This document shows, in pieces, positions 9,612 to 17,223 of a stretch of DNA of 39,269 bases. The position numbers and the translations under genes were made by a program. The notes beneath the pieces were generated by a model. It did not search any database. It was not told where the DNA came from and worked only from the letters and a program-made list of their open reading frames with translations. The stretch's first letter is position 1. Each line of letters starts with the position of its first letter. The stretch covers positions 1-39,269 of the forward strand of contig JARRJS010000011.1 of the NCBI GenBank assembly GCA_037388885.1, written 5' to 3'. Source of the DNA: JARRJS01 sp037388885. Its GTDB lineage: Bacteria; Gemmatimonadota; Gemmatimonadetes; Longimicrobiales; RSA9.

Positions 9612-10571
9612 CTAGAACACGTCCAGATCCTTCCCTGACACCACGCGCCCTTCGTAGCCCGCGCTGCGGATTTCCGCGATCAGCTGGTCGGGAGTGGCGC
9701 CCCAGAAGAGCTGGTGGTAGAGCACCAGCAGGCCGGGGTGCGCGCGTTTGGCGATGGCTGCCAGTTCCGTGGTGGAGGTGTGGGACGCGGCGTGGTAGCG
9801 TTGCCAGGCCGGACTGCGGTGCTTGAACATCTCCGCGGAATAGACCTCGTGGAGGAGGATGTCGCAGCCGTCGCAGGCTTGCACGATGCTGTCCGTCGGC
9901 CGCGTGTCGCCGGAGATGACGATGCTCCGGTCGGGGGTGTCGAACCGGTAGCCGTAGGCGTGGGTCCAGGACCCGTGATGCACGGCGATGGCGGTGACCG
10001 TCACCAAGCTGTCCCTGTAGACCACACCCGGGAGCACCTCGTGCACCTCGGCGCGCCAGCCCAGGCAGTCGATGGGCTCCAGGCCGTTGATGCGCACGGC
10101 GATGACTTCGCTGTACGCCTGCTGGATCATACGGAACATGCGGGCGGTGCCGGGCGGACCCCAGACCTGGAGCGGCCGGTCGCGTTCCAGGACCCACGGC
10201 GACAGCAAAAGGTCGGGGCAGCCGAGGGTGTGGTCCGAGTGCAGGTGTGTGATGAAGACGCGGTCGAGGCGGTCCGCGGCCAGGGCGGGAATGTGGTCGT
10301 CCCGTTGTGCCGCCGCGGCCCTGCGTACCACGCCGACGCCGCAGTCCACCAGGTAGGCGGTGCTGTCCACGACGACGGCCGTGGCGGGTCCCCAGCGATC
10401 CGGATCGGCGTTGGGCGTGCCCGTTCCCAGCAGGACGAGGTGCGTACGCAGCGAGTCGGGCGATGCCGACGCGCTCGCCGCCGGGCGCGCGGCACCCGAT
10501 CGGCTGGCGGCAACGCCGGTCAGTGCGAGCAGCACCAGCGCCGGGAGCTGCCGGCTGCGTGGGTGTTTCAT
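9612..10571 (-). CDS. Secreted metallo-beta-lactamase-fold hydrolase (RNase Z/ElaC-like)
   Basis: A 319-aa zinc hydrolase with an N-terminal signal peptide (hydrophobic 9-22, Ala/Ser-rich 27-38). The metal site HxHxDH is THLHSDHTLG (H109, H111, D113, H114), with later ligands in HHGSW, SGDT and a C-terminal ASHTS histidine, an order found in RNase Z-related and arylsulfatase-like enzymes. Export argues against tRNA processing; the substrate is unknown. The ATG overlaps the stop of the thioesterase gene (ATGA), so it is translated from the same mRNA. Confidence 0.8.
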   Translation of the reverse strand: MKHPRSRQLPALVLLALTGVAASRSGAARPAASASASPDSLRTHLVLLGTGTPNADPDRWGPATAVVVDSTAYLVDCGVGVVRRAAAAQRDDHIPALAADRLDRVFITHLHSDHTLGCPDLLLSPWVLERDRPLQVWGPPGTARMFRMIQQAYSEVIAVRINGLEPIDCLGWRAEVHEVLPGVVYRDSLVTVTAIAVHHGSWTHAYGYRFDTPDRSIVISGDTRPTDSIVQACDGCDILLHEVYSAEMFKHRSPAWQRYHAASHTSTTELAAIAKRAHPGLLVLYHQLFWGATPDQLIAEIRSAGYEGRVVSGKDLDVF

Positions 10572-11101
10572 CGGTCTATCTCCGTTTCGCCGAGCTGCTC
10601 CAGGAGCTTGAGCCGGTTCCGCCGCCGGATCTCACCCTCGCGCATGCGGCGTCGATCCTCGTCGTTTTCGGGTCTGAGGGGTGCCACGGGCACGGGTCCG
10701 TGGCGCTCGTCGATGGCGACGAACGTGAGGTAGCAGCTGTTCGTATGACGGCGCGTGCCGGTGAGCAGGTTCTCCGCTTCCGCGGTGACGCCTACCTCCA
10801 GGGAGGTGCGGCCGACGTAATTCACGCGTGCGCGACAGGTCACGAGCTCGCCGGCGTAGATGGGCTCGCGGAAGTCGACGCGGTCGATGGACGCCGTGAC
10901 GCACGGCCGGCCGGCGTGGCGCATGGCGGCGACGGCGGCCACGCGGTCGACCATGGACAGCAGCACGCCGCCGAAGACGTGGCCGAGGCCGTTCACCTGG
11001 TTCGGCATCATGAGCTCGCTGATGACGGATTCCGAAGCGCGAGGCGGCCGGGGCTCGAGGCCGGTCTGGACAGGATCGCCATTGGGTCGGTGCTCGGTCA
11101 T
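10568..11101 (-). CDS. Acyl-CoA thioesterase, hotdog fold (YciA/ACOT type)
   Basis: A 177-aa cytoplasmic thioesterase hydrolysing acyl-CoA to free acid and CoA. Recognisable are MMPNQVNGLGHVFGG (31-45), the hotdog-helix start with the conserved Asn and Gly-His, the acidic D52 in SMVDRVA, and the VNYVGRTS strand. The C-terminal 40 residues are charged and probably helical. It heads a two-gene unit with the secreted hydrolase (4-base overlap) and is divergent from the transporter gene. Confidence 0.85.
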   Translation of the reverse strand: MTEHRPNGDPVQTGLEPRPPRASESVISELMMPNQVNGLGHVFGGVLLSMVDRVAAVAAMRHAGRPCVTASIDRVDFREPIYAGELVTCRARVNYVGRTSLEVGVTAEAENLLTGTRRHTNSCYLTFVAIDERHGPVPVAPLRPENDEDRRRMREGEIRRRNRLKLLEQLGETEIDR

Positions 11102-11130
11102 GGGTCATGCTCGGGGCAGGGGAACGCGCG

Positions 11131-11149
11131 GGCGCTTGACGTCAACGCC
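11131..11149. promoter_or_regulatory. TTGACGTCAA palindrome in a divergent intergenic region
   Basis: TTGACGTCAA (11136-11145) is a perfect 10-bp palindrome flanked by GGCG and CGCC with one unpaired base. It lies midway in the 75-base gap between the divergent thioesterase and transporter genes. It contains a -35-like TTGACG on both strands, but I see no good -10 partner. An operator is plausible and unproven. Confidence 0.35.
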
Positions 11150-11176
11150 GGGCCGGGGGCAACTTAACCGCCAATC

Positions 11177-12796
11177 ATGGTATCTACGGCGGAGGGGCGC
11201 GTCCAGACGGCGTCGGAGGAGCAGCGGCCTGAACAGGACCGCAGGGGTGGGGTGCACCAGCGCATTGGCCTGATCGCGGGGCCGATCGCCTTCGCGGTCG
11301 TGCTGGCGTTGCCGTTCCCGGCGTCCGTGTCGGCGGCGGCCCACCGGACGGCGGCTGTGGCGCTGCTCATGGCCATCTGGTGGATGAGCGAGGCATTGCC
11401 CCTGGCGGCCACCGCTCTCCTGCCCCTGGCACTGCTTCCCGCGCTGGGCGTCCTGACGCCTGCGGCGAGCGCGGCGCCGTACGCGAATTCCGTCATCTTC
11501 CTGTTCCTGGGCGGCTTCGTGCTGGCCCTGGGCATGGAGCGCTGGGGGTTGCACCGGCGGATCGCCCTGGCCGTGGTCGCCCTGGTAGGAACCAGTCCGC
11601 GGCGCCTCATCGGCGGTTTCATGGTGGCGACGGCTTTCCTGAGCATGTGGATCTCCAACACGGCCACGACCGCCATGATGCTGCCCATCGGTCTGGCACT
11701 GGCTGCCGTTATGCGCCAGGCGCCGGGGACAGGGGCCGCACGGGGGTCGGCCGTAGAGGCCGGTCCGGACCGGCGGAGCGGGGGCGGCGACGGGGGCGTC
11801 GCCGACCTGCCGGACGACGACGCCCCGCACGCCGCGTTCCCGTTCGGCACGGCGTTGATGCTGGGCATCGCCTACGCCGCCACCATTGGCGGCGTGGCGA
11901 CGCTGATCGGCACGCCACCCAATGCCGTGTTCGCCGCATCCGCGCAGGAGATCCTGGGGCGGACCATCGGCTTCGCGGAATGGATGATGGTGGGCCTGCC
12001 GGTGACGTTCGTGCTGCTGCCCATCGCCTGGGTCCTGCTCGTGTTCGTGCTGCATCCGCCCGGCAAGCTGCCGCCGGGCGCCGACGCGCTGCTGCGGGAC
12101 GAGCGCCGCTCGCTGGGCCCCATGAGCCGCGGGGAGAAGATGGTGCTCGTGATCTTCTGCCTGACGGCGCTCGGCTGGATCATGCGTTCGCCCAAGCAGA
12201 TCGGCGCCCTGCACGTGCCGGGCTTGACCGCGGTGTTACCCGGCATCGACGACTCGACCATCGCCATCATCGCGGCCCTGTTGCTCTTTATCCTGCCTGT
12301 CGACTGGCGGCGCGGCGTGTTCGTCATGAACTGGCGGACCGCCCGGGGCTTGCCGTGGGGCGTGCTGCTCCTGTTCGGCGGCGGGCTCTCGCTGGCGCAC
12401 GCCTTCGAGGCCAGCGGGCTGACGCTGTCCATCGCCCACATGGTGAGCGGCCTTGCCGGCATGCCTGGCTGGGTGCTGCTCCTGGTCGTCGTGACCACCT
12501 TCGTGCTGCTCAGTGAGCTGGCATCCAACACCGCCATCGCGGCGCTGGCCATGCCCGTGCTCGCGGCGGCCGCCGCGGGCACCGGCCAGAACCCGCTGCT
12601 GTTCATGGCCGCAGGCGCGCTCGCGGCGTCGGCGGCGTACATGATGCCCGTCGCGACGCCGCCCAACGCCATCGTCTTCGGGTCCGGCTACATCCGGATG
12701 GGTCAGATGATCCGGGCGGGGATCTGGCTCAACATCGTGTCCATCATCCTGCTGCTACTGGTCGGCCGGCTGATCATCATGCACGTGCTTCTGTAG
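11177..12796 (+). CDS. SLC13/DASS family sodium-coupled carboxylate transporter
   Basis: Inner-membrane permease of 539 aa with about eleven hydrophobic segments. Both inverted-repeat halves carry the diagnostic Ser-Asn-Thr motif: SNT at 160-162 (ISNTATTAMMLP) and 450-452 (ASNTAIAALAMP), which line the Na+ and dicarboxylate or sulfate site in VcINDY-type transporters. Residues 182-220 form a low-complexity Gly/Asp-rich cytoplasmic loop longer than usual. Substrate (succinate-type dicarboxylate versus sulfate) cannot be decided. The 3' end overlaps the convergent repeat-protein gene by 42 bases. Confidence 0.87.
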   Translation: MVSTAEGRVQTASEEQRPEQDRRGGVHQRIGLIAGPIAFAVVLALPFPASVSAAAHRTAAVALLMAIWWMSEALPLAATALLPLALLPALGVLTPAASAAPYANSVIFLFLGGFVLALGMERWGLHRRIALAVVALVGTSPRRLIGGFMVATAFLSMWISNTATTAMMLPIGLALAAVMRQAPGTGAARGSAVEAGPDRRSGGGDGGVADLPDDDAPHAAFPFGTALMLGIAYAATIGGVATLIGTPPNAVFAASAQEILGRTIGFAEWMMVGLPVTFVLLPIAWVLLVFVLHPPGKLPPGADALLRDERRSLGPMSRGEKMVLVIFCLTALGWIMRSPKQIGALHVPGLTAVLPGIDDSTIAIIAALLLFILPVDWRRGVFVMNWRTARGLPWGVLLLFGGGLSLAHAFEASGLTLSIAHMVSGLAGMPGWVLLLVVVTTFVLLSELASNTAIAALAMPVLAAAAAGTGQNPLLFMAAGALAASAAYMMPVATPPNAIVFGSGYIRMGQMIRAGIWLNIVSIILLLLVGRLIIMHVLL

Positions 12797-13741
12797 CGGG
12801 CCGGACGACGCGCCTTCCTCTTCGCGGCCGGCCGCCCAGCGCATGGCACGCCAACCCAGAAGCGCACGCCGGTCTGCAGCCTCGCTGCCCCAGCTCCCGT
12901 CCGGCTGCTGCGCAGACGCCAGCAGCCGCGCCGAATGATCCAGCGCACGCGCTACTGCGCCGGTGACCAGACCCCGTTCCGAGGCGCGCAGGAGGACATC
13001 CAGCGTGTGGAACACGTCGACGTTGGTCCAGCTGCCATCCCCCAGTTGTCGCGTCGCCAGATCCTCCAGGCCGTGTACGACCGTTTCCAGACCTGTGTCG
13101 GACGCATCCGGGTCATCCAGCAGCGTGACCAGGCCTTCCAGCGCGGTTTCGGGCGAAAGCGCCACCACCGGCGGCCTGGCCTGCTCCAGCGCTCGCTGCA
13201 CGCCGTCCAGGTGCAGGCCGGCGTCTGGCGCATGGGCGTCCCAGCGCCAGAGCGCGCGCAGTGCCAGACACGAGCTCACAAAGCGAATGTCGCCGTCCTC
13301 TTCCAGCGTGATCCCACACGACACGTCCAGGGGTTCCAGCGCCGCATCCGGCGGCGCCGGGGAGAAAAAGCCGCCGAGGAAATGATGGCAGAGCCCGGCG
13401 GCGTGCCGCTCGTCGGTGCAGCCGTCCGACCACCGCCCCGGCTGGCCCTGGCAACTGCGCAACCAGTCCAGCGCCCGGCCGATGCCCGGGTCCATCTCGC
13501 TCAACCCGGCCGCGTTGGAGATCTCCCGCATCTCCATCAGCACCTGAGCCGTACGGGCCAGGTCGCCGTCGAAGCTGCCGTCCCGGGACTGGTCATCCAG
13601 CAATGAGCGGATCAGCCGTGTTCCCTCCAGCTCATCGTCGTCGCCCGCCCGGCCGATCTCCGCACGTGCGATGAGCGCAACCGCACCACTGCGCTTTTCC
13701 AGGAACTCCGCCGTGCGTTCCAGCGCACGATTCAACAGCAT
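12755..13741 (-). CDS. Alpha-toroid repeat protein of the prenyltransferase/squalene-cyclase fold, function unknown
   Basis: A 328-aa soluble protein with QW-like repeats: QSRDGSF (51-57), QLGDGSW (232-238) and QQPDGSWG (278-285), characteristic of the alpha/alpha-barrel shared by squalene-hopene cyclases and prenyltransferases. The DxDD acid motif of cyclases is absent, and at half the cyclase length it has a single barrel, so catalysis is doubtful. Its ATG lies five bases after the M20 deacylase stop, implying co-transcription. Its last 42 bases overlap the end of the convergent transporter gene. Confidence 0.65.
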   Translation of the reverse strand: MLLNRALERTAEFLEKRSGAVALIARAEIGRAGDDDELEGTRLIRSLLDDQSRDGSFDGDLARTAQVLMEMREISNAAGLSEMDPGIGRALDWLRSCQGQPGRWSDGCTDERHAAGLCHHFLGGFFSPAPPDAALEPLDVSCGITLEEDGDIRFVSSCLALRALWRWDAHAPDAGLHLDGVQRALEQARPPVVALSPETALEGLVTLLDDPDASDTGLETVVHGLEDLATRQLGDGSWTNVDVFHTLDVLLRASERGLVTGAVARALDHSARLLASAQQPDGSWGSEAADRRALLGWRAMRWAAGREEEGASSGPLQKHVHDDQPADQ

Positions 13742-13746
13742 GGGAC

Positions 13747-14907
13747 TCACGCAGACTCTCCGGGCAGCAGGCTTCGGATCAGGCCGTCCAGCGTCTGACG
13801 TGCGGCCTCCAGATGGTCCAGCGACACCCACTCGTCGTCGGCGTGCGCCTGCTCGATGGTGCCGGGCCCGAAGCACACCGCCGGCGTGCCGGCCACGTTC
13901 AACAGGGCCGCGTCCACCCACGCGCTCATGCCTTCCTGGCGTGGCTCCACCCCGGCGCCGCGGAGCGCACGTTCGAGCGCTTCGACGACGGGCGCGTCGG
14001 CCGGCACCTCCGTCCCCGGCCGTTCCAGCGTCACCCGCACCCTGGCGGCCAGGTCCGGCACGTCGGCCCGAAGCCGCGCCAGCACCGACTCCAGCTCCGC
14101 ACGGACGTCCGCCGTGGTCTCGTTGGGCAGGGTACGACGTTCCAGGGTCAGTCGGCACGTCGCCGGGTACACGGACGCCGCCGTTCCGCCGGCGATGGTG
14201 CCCGCGTGGATGGATCCGTGGCCGAGCAAAGGGTGCGCTGCCCGGTTGCGCAGCTCCGATTCCAGCGCGTCCAGCTGCGCCAGCAACAGCCCGGCATGAC
14301 GGATGGCATCCACACCGAGATCCGGTCGGGATCCGTGCGCCGCCCGCCCCTGGAATTCCAGACCCAGCCACACGAACCCCTTGTGCGCCGGCATGATGGC
14401 CAGTCCCGTCGGCTCGCATACGACGGCTGCATCGCCGGAAAGGCCCCCGTCCAACAGCGATTGGAGCCCGATGCTCGCGTTCTCTTCGTCCGCCACCAAT
14501 GCCACGGCCAGCTCGCCGGAGAACGACCCGCGCTGTACAGCGTCCCGGGCCGCCGCAAGCAACGCCGCGATGCCCGCCTTCATGTCGCACGCACCCCGTC
14601 CGTACAGGCGCCCGTCCCGCACTTCCGCCGCGAACGGGTCCACGGACATCCCGGCAACGCCCACCGTGTCCAGATGCCCGTTCAGGATCAGCGTCCCGCC
14701 GCGTTCGCGCCGGGCACGCGCCAGAACGCTGGCTCGACCCGGCGCCGCTTCCGTCACCTCCACATCGAAGCCCCAGGCGCGCAGCCAGTCGGCCGTCAGA
14801 TCGGCGATCTCACGCTCGCCGGCACCGCCACGTTCCAGGTCGGGATTGACCGACGGCACCGACACGAGAGCGCGAGCCAGGTCGAGAACGGATTCCGGTG
14901 GACCCAT
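13747..14907 (-). CDS. M20 family metallopeptidase, ArgE/DapE-like N-deacylase
   Basis: Cytoplasmic di-zinc amidohydrolase of 386 aa. Metal and catalytic residues are in place: H78 and D80 in NGHLDT, D108 in CDMKAG, catalytic and bridging E141-E142 in ADEEN, E165 in CEPTGL, and a C-terminal His in EQAHADDEW. The dimerisation-domain motif AAHGSRP is also present. This fits acetylornithine deacetylase or succinyl-diaminopimelate desuccinylase, but neighbours give no arginine or lysine pathway context. I chose ATG 14907 because the fold starts there; it lacks a clear ribosome-binding site, and longer in-frame starts exist up to 14985. Confidence 0.85.
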   Translation of the reverse strand: MGPPESVLDLARALVSVPSVNPDLERGGAGEREIADLTADWLRAWGFDVEVTEAAPGRASVLARARRERGGTLILNGHLDTVGVAGMSVDPFAAEVRDGRLYGRGACDMKAGIAALLAAARDAVQRGSFSGELAVALVADEENASIGLQSLLDGGLSGDAAVVCEPTGLAIMPAHKGFVWLGLEFQGRAAHGSRPDLGVDAIRHAGLLLAQLDALESELRNRAAHPLLGHGSIHAGTIAGGTAASVYPATCRLTLERRTLPNETTADVRAELESVLARLRADVPDLAARVRVTLERPGTEVPADAPVVEALERALRGAGVEPRQEGMSAWVDAALLNVAGTPAVCFGPGTIEQAHADDEWVSLDHLEAARQTLDGLIRSLLPGESA

Positions 14908-15090
14908 GGACGTCAATGCTCGGTAACAAAGGGTGAACGAATCGGGAACGTGCGCGCCGAAGCGTGGCATGAACCCGCCATGCACAATACATTTTGATGG
15001 TGCTCGTCGGGCCGCGAAAGCGTCCGCTCGCTCAAGCCCCGGAGAACATCAGCGAACCCCTGCCGAGGAGGGCATATCCGCACCTTCAAC

Positions 15091-15243
15091 GTGAGCCTGC
15101 TGGCGGTCGCCACCGTGGTCGCCGGCTTCCTGATCAGCCGTATTCGGCTGCCCCGGGCGCTGGCCGACGCCGCCAAGCGACCGCACCCGCGCCCCGAGCG
15201 CCCGACCGTCTCACTGGACGCGCTGCGTCAGGCCGGTTTGTAG
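15091..15243 (+). CDS. Small single-pass membrane protein, 50 aa
   Basis: Reads SLLAVATVVAGFLISRI (residues 2-18), a good transmembrane helix followed by a basic, Pro-rich cytoplasmic tail ending in AGL. The only standard start in the open frame is GTG 15091, but a strong GAGGAGGG (15066-15073) lies 17 bases upstream, too far. In the same frame ATC at 15076 has ideal spacing and would give an Arg-Thr-Phe-Asn-Val start, so a rare AUC start adding five residues is possible. A symmetrical hairpin just after the stop supports a real gene. Function unknown; nothing is visible in 14908-15065. Confidence 0.45.
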   Translation: MSLLAVATVVAGFLISRIRLPRALADAAKRPHPRPERPTVSLDALRQAGL

Positions 15244-15248
15244 CGGAA

Positions 15249-15267
15249 CCGCCGGCTCAGCCGGCGG
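15249..15267. terminator. Symmetrical hairpin between convergent genes
   Basis: CCGCCGGCT (15249-15257) and AGCCGGCGG (15259-15267) are exact inverted repeats around one base. It starts five bases after the small membrane-protein stop and covers the stop codon of the convergent lipoprotein gene, so it could serve as a two-way terminator, although no T-run follows. Confidence 0.4.
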
Positions 15268-15748
15268 CCGAGGAGTGGTCGTGGATGATGCGCCAGCCGT
15301 TCGGCCCGTGGCGCAGGACGAGTGAGAAGATCCCGCTGGCAGTGGTCGCACCGCTCTGCCGGTCGTAGAGGATGTATCGGCCTACCGCCAGTGCATGGTC
15401 CTTTCCCAGCAGCGTGACCTGGAGGTCCTCGAAGCGCAGCGCGTCCGCCGGCCTGCCGCTGGCCCAGTACGATGCGCGGTAGCGCTGCTCGATCGCCGCT
15501 CTGCCGCGAACCAGCCCGGAGGAGCCGACGAAGGTCGCGTCCGGTGCGTAGTCGTCCACGTAGCCGGCCAGGTCGCCGTCGTTCCATGACCGCGCCGAGG
15601 CGTCCAGCATCGCGGCGATCTGCGCCGTGGCGCTCGTCTGCCCAGTGGCGTTCGATGGAAGGTCGCTGCGCCCCGCGGTCGCCTGCGCGCAGCCGACCGC
15701 CACGAACAGGGCCAGGGTCAGCCCGAGAAAGGGAAGTCGCTTACTCAA
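15257..15748 (-). CDS. Lipoprotein with SnoaL/DUF4440-like (NTF2-fold) domain
   Basis: A 163-aa exported lipoprotein: signal sequence followed by lipobox VAVGC (C20). The mature part has the NTF2-like pattern ARSWNDGDLAGYVDDYAPDA with a later WRIIHDHSS end, as in DUF4440/SgcJ proteins, many of which bind small ligands without known enzymatic activity. The start is TTG 15748 in TTGAGTAA, overlapping the ferredoxin stop by eight bases; no ATG precedes the signal peptide, so translation depends on coupling to the ferredoxin gene. Confidence 0.75.
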   Translation of the reverse strand: MSKRLPFLGLTLALFVAVGCAQATAGRSDLPSNATGQTSATAQIAAMLDASARSWNDGDLAGYVDDYAPDATFVGSSGLVRGRAAIEQRYRASYWASGRPADALRFEDLQVTLLGKDHALAVGRYILYDRQSGATTASGIFSLVLRHGPNGWRIIHDHSSAAG

Positions 15749-15974
15749 AGAAAGTGCGGTTCTTCTCGATGTAGTTCGTCCACTCGGGCGGGACGTCGGT
15801 GTCCGGGAAGATCGCCGTCACGGGACACTCCGGCTCGCAGGCGCCGCAGTCAATGCACTCGTCGGGGTGGATGTAGTACATATCCTCGCCTTCGTAAATG
15901 CAATCCACCGGACAGACCTCGACGCAGCTCGCGTCCTTCACCCCGATGCACGGCTCCACGATCACATATGGCAT
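15741..15974 (-). CDS. fdxA: Seven-iron ferredoxin (3Fe-4S/4Fe-4S), FdxA type
   Basis: Small cytoplasmic electron carrier, 77 aa. The first cluster set is C9, C17, C21, C25 (with the long C-x7-C spacing of 7Fe ferredoxins) and the second is C40, C43, C46, C50. The C-terminus, PPEWTNYIEKNRTFF, is typical of the family. GGAGGAATG before the ATG gives a good ribosome-binding site. Followed by an overlapping lipoprotein gene, an unusual partner for a ferredoxin. Confidence 0.92.
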   Translation of the reverse strand: MPYVIVEPCIGVKDASCVEVCPVDCIYEGEDMYYIHPDECIDCGACEPECPVTAIFPDTDVPPEWTNYIEKNRTFFE

Positions 15975-16039
15975 GCAGTCATTCCTCCAACATCAATTCC
16001 TTCGAACGGGTCGTAATAGTGCACGCGCGCGACGGCACG

Positions 16040-16642
16040 TCAAGGGCGGCGCGGCCCCGCGTCGCGAAGGTAACGCTCACCGAAGTGCCGGCACCAGAAC
16101 GCGAACCGACCTGCCAGGCGCGGGTCCGTCCGCCGGGCCGCTACCACGTACGCGCCGCACGCTGTCGCATGAAAGGGCTCCCACTCCTCCCGCGGCGCCA
16201 GGTGCAGGTGTCGCGCGTGGTCGAGCCGCTCCGCCACGGCCAGCAGCAGCACGTCGGCCGGAGACGCGACGAGATCCTCCAGCAGCTCTTCGCCGCTGGT
16301 CTCCGGCACAGGCACCGCGCCCAACAGCCGTCCCACCGCCACGCCCGCTGCTCGGGCCGCTCGCCCGGCAGGCACCGCCAGCTCCGGACGCAGACTCTCG
16401 CACAGCGCGGCCGCGCTCAGCAGCACGCCATCGCGGACGCCGGCGTCCAGCAACAACACCAGTACCGTCCGCGCCGGATGCAGGAAGTCGGGATGGCGGT
16501 CTTCCAGCGCCGCGACCCGCGGCTCCATGGCCAGCCGGTACGCGTCCAGCACCCGGGAGATGCCCCGGTCCGTGACTCCGCCACGGCGCATCTCGCGTTC
16601 CAGCCGCCGGGCCATGCGCTCGTCACGGCCGGGGACGTTCAC
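16040..16642 (-). CDS. Diverged RelA/SpoT-type HD-domain protein
   Basis: A 200-aa alpha-helical protein. The block HPARTVLVLLLDAG (55-68), the helix SAAALCES (76-83) and AVAERLDHARHL (136-147) align by eye with the HP..VA..L...G, AALLHD and LADRLHNMRTL blocks of (p)ppGpp hydrolase domains. The first His is kept (H55), but the HD pair is replaced by C81-E82 and the distal Asp by E138, so normal Mn-dependent hydrolysis is doubtful. GTG start overlaps the stop of the cobalamin adenosyltransferase gene (GTGA). HD-fold kinship is moderately sure; function is not known. Confidence 0.6.
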   Translation of the reverse strand: MNVPGRDERMARRLEREMRRGGVTDRGISRVLDAYRLAMEPRVAALEDRHPDFLHPARTVLVLLLDAGVRDGVLLSAAALCESLRPELAVPAGRAARAAGVAVGRLLGAVPVPETSGEELLEDLVASPADVLLLAVAERLDHARHLHLAPREEWEPFHATACGAYVVAARRTDPRLAGRFAFWCRHFGERYLRDAGPRRP

Positions 16643-17190
16643 CCCGAATCACCACTCCACTCCACATCCGCAACGCCCGCCACACGGTTCGCCGCCCGCG
16701 CCAGCGTGAACAGCAGGTCCGACAGGCGGTTCAGGTACACGACGATGCCCGGCTCCACCGGTTCCGCCTCCGCCAGGGCCACCACCGACCGCTCCGCTCG
16801 GCGACACACCGTGCGGGCCACATGCAGTGCCGCGCCCCCCGGCGAGCCGCCCGGCAGGATGAACGAACGGAGCTCCGGCAGCTCCGCGTCCAGCTCATCG
16901 ATCCAGGTCTCCAACGCCCCGACGCCCTCGGGCAGTGGCGGCAGCACCGGCCGCTCACGCGCCCCGGCACCCGGCGTCGCCAGGTGGGCGCCGATGGCAA
17001 ACAGGTCTGCCTGCACGCCGGCCAATCGTTCCGCAGCCTCGCCGTCCAGCTGGGTGATCGCCCAACCCAGCACCGCGTTCAACTCGTCGACGGCTCCGTA
17101 CGCCTCCACCCGGACGTGCGCCTTGGACACGCGGCCACCCCCGAACAGCCCCGTCTCGCCCTGATCGCCTGTTCGCGTGTAGATCTTCAT
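16639..17190 (-). CDS. Cob(I)alamin adenosyltransferase, PduO type
   Basis: Transfers the adenosyl group of ATP to cob(I)alamin to form coenzyme B12. The 183-aa protein has the PduO ATP-binding N-terminus YTRTGDQGETGLFGG (4-18), the ALHVARTVCRRAER helix (around 128-141) and the VVYLNRLSDLLFTLAR signature near the C-terminus. Single domain, usual length. It has no Shine-Dalgarno sequence but a TATTAT -10 box immediately upstream, pointing to a leaderless transcript. It is followed by an overlapping gene. Confidence 0.93.
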   Translation of the reverse strand: MKIYTRTGDQGETGLFGGGRVSKAHVRVEAYGAVDELNAVLGWAITQLDGEAAERLAGVQADLFAIGAHLATPGAGARERPVLPPLPEGVGALETWIDELDAELPELRSFILPGGSPGGAALHVARTVCRRAERSVVALAEAEPVEPGIVVYLNRLSDLLFTLARAANRVAGVADVEWSGDSG

Positions 17191-17199
17191 GGCCCGATG

Positions 17200-17205
17200 A
17201 TAATA
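17200..17205 (-). promoter_or_regulatory. -10 box implying a leaderless adenosyltransferase mRNA
   Basis: On the minus strand TATTAT (17205 to 17200) lies ten bases from the ATG at 17190. Initiation about seven bases downstream would leave only a few untranslated bases, which fits the absence of any ribosome-binding site. The -35 region, inside the upstream gene's end, is not consensus. Confidence 0.4.
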
Positions 17206-17223
17206 GAGAGGAGACCGTTCCCG

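Noticed and set aside
12755..14590. 611-codon minus-strand open frame
   Set aside because: Only the last 328 codons resemble a protein family; the upstream part is the shadow of the M20 gene.
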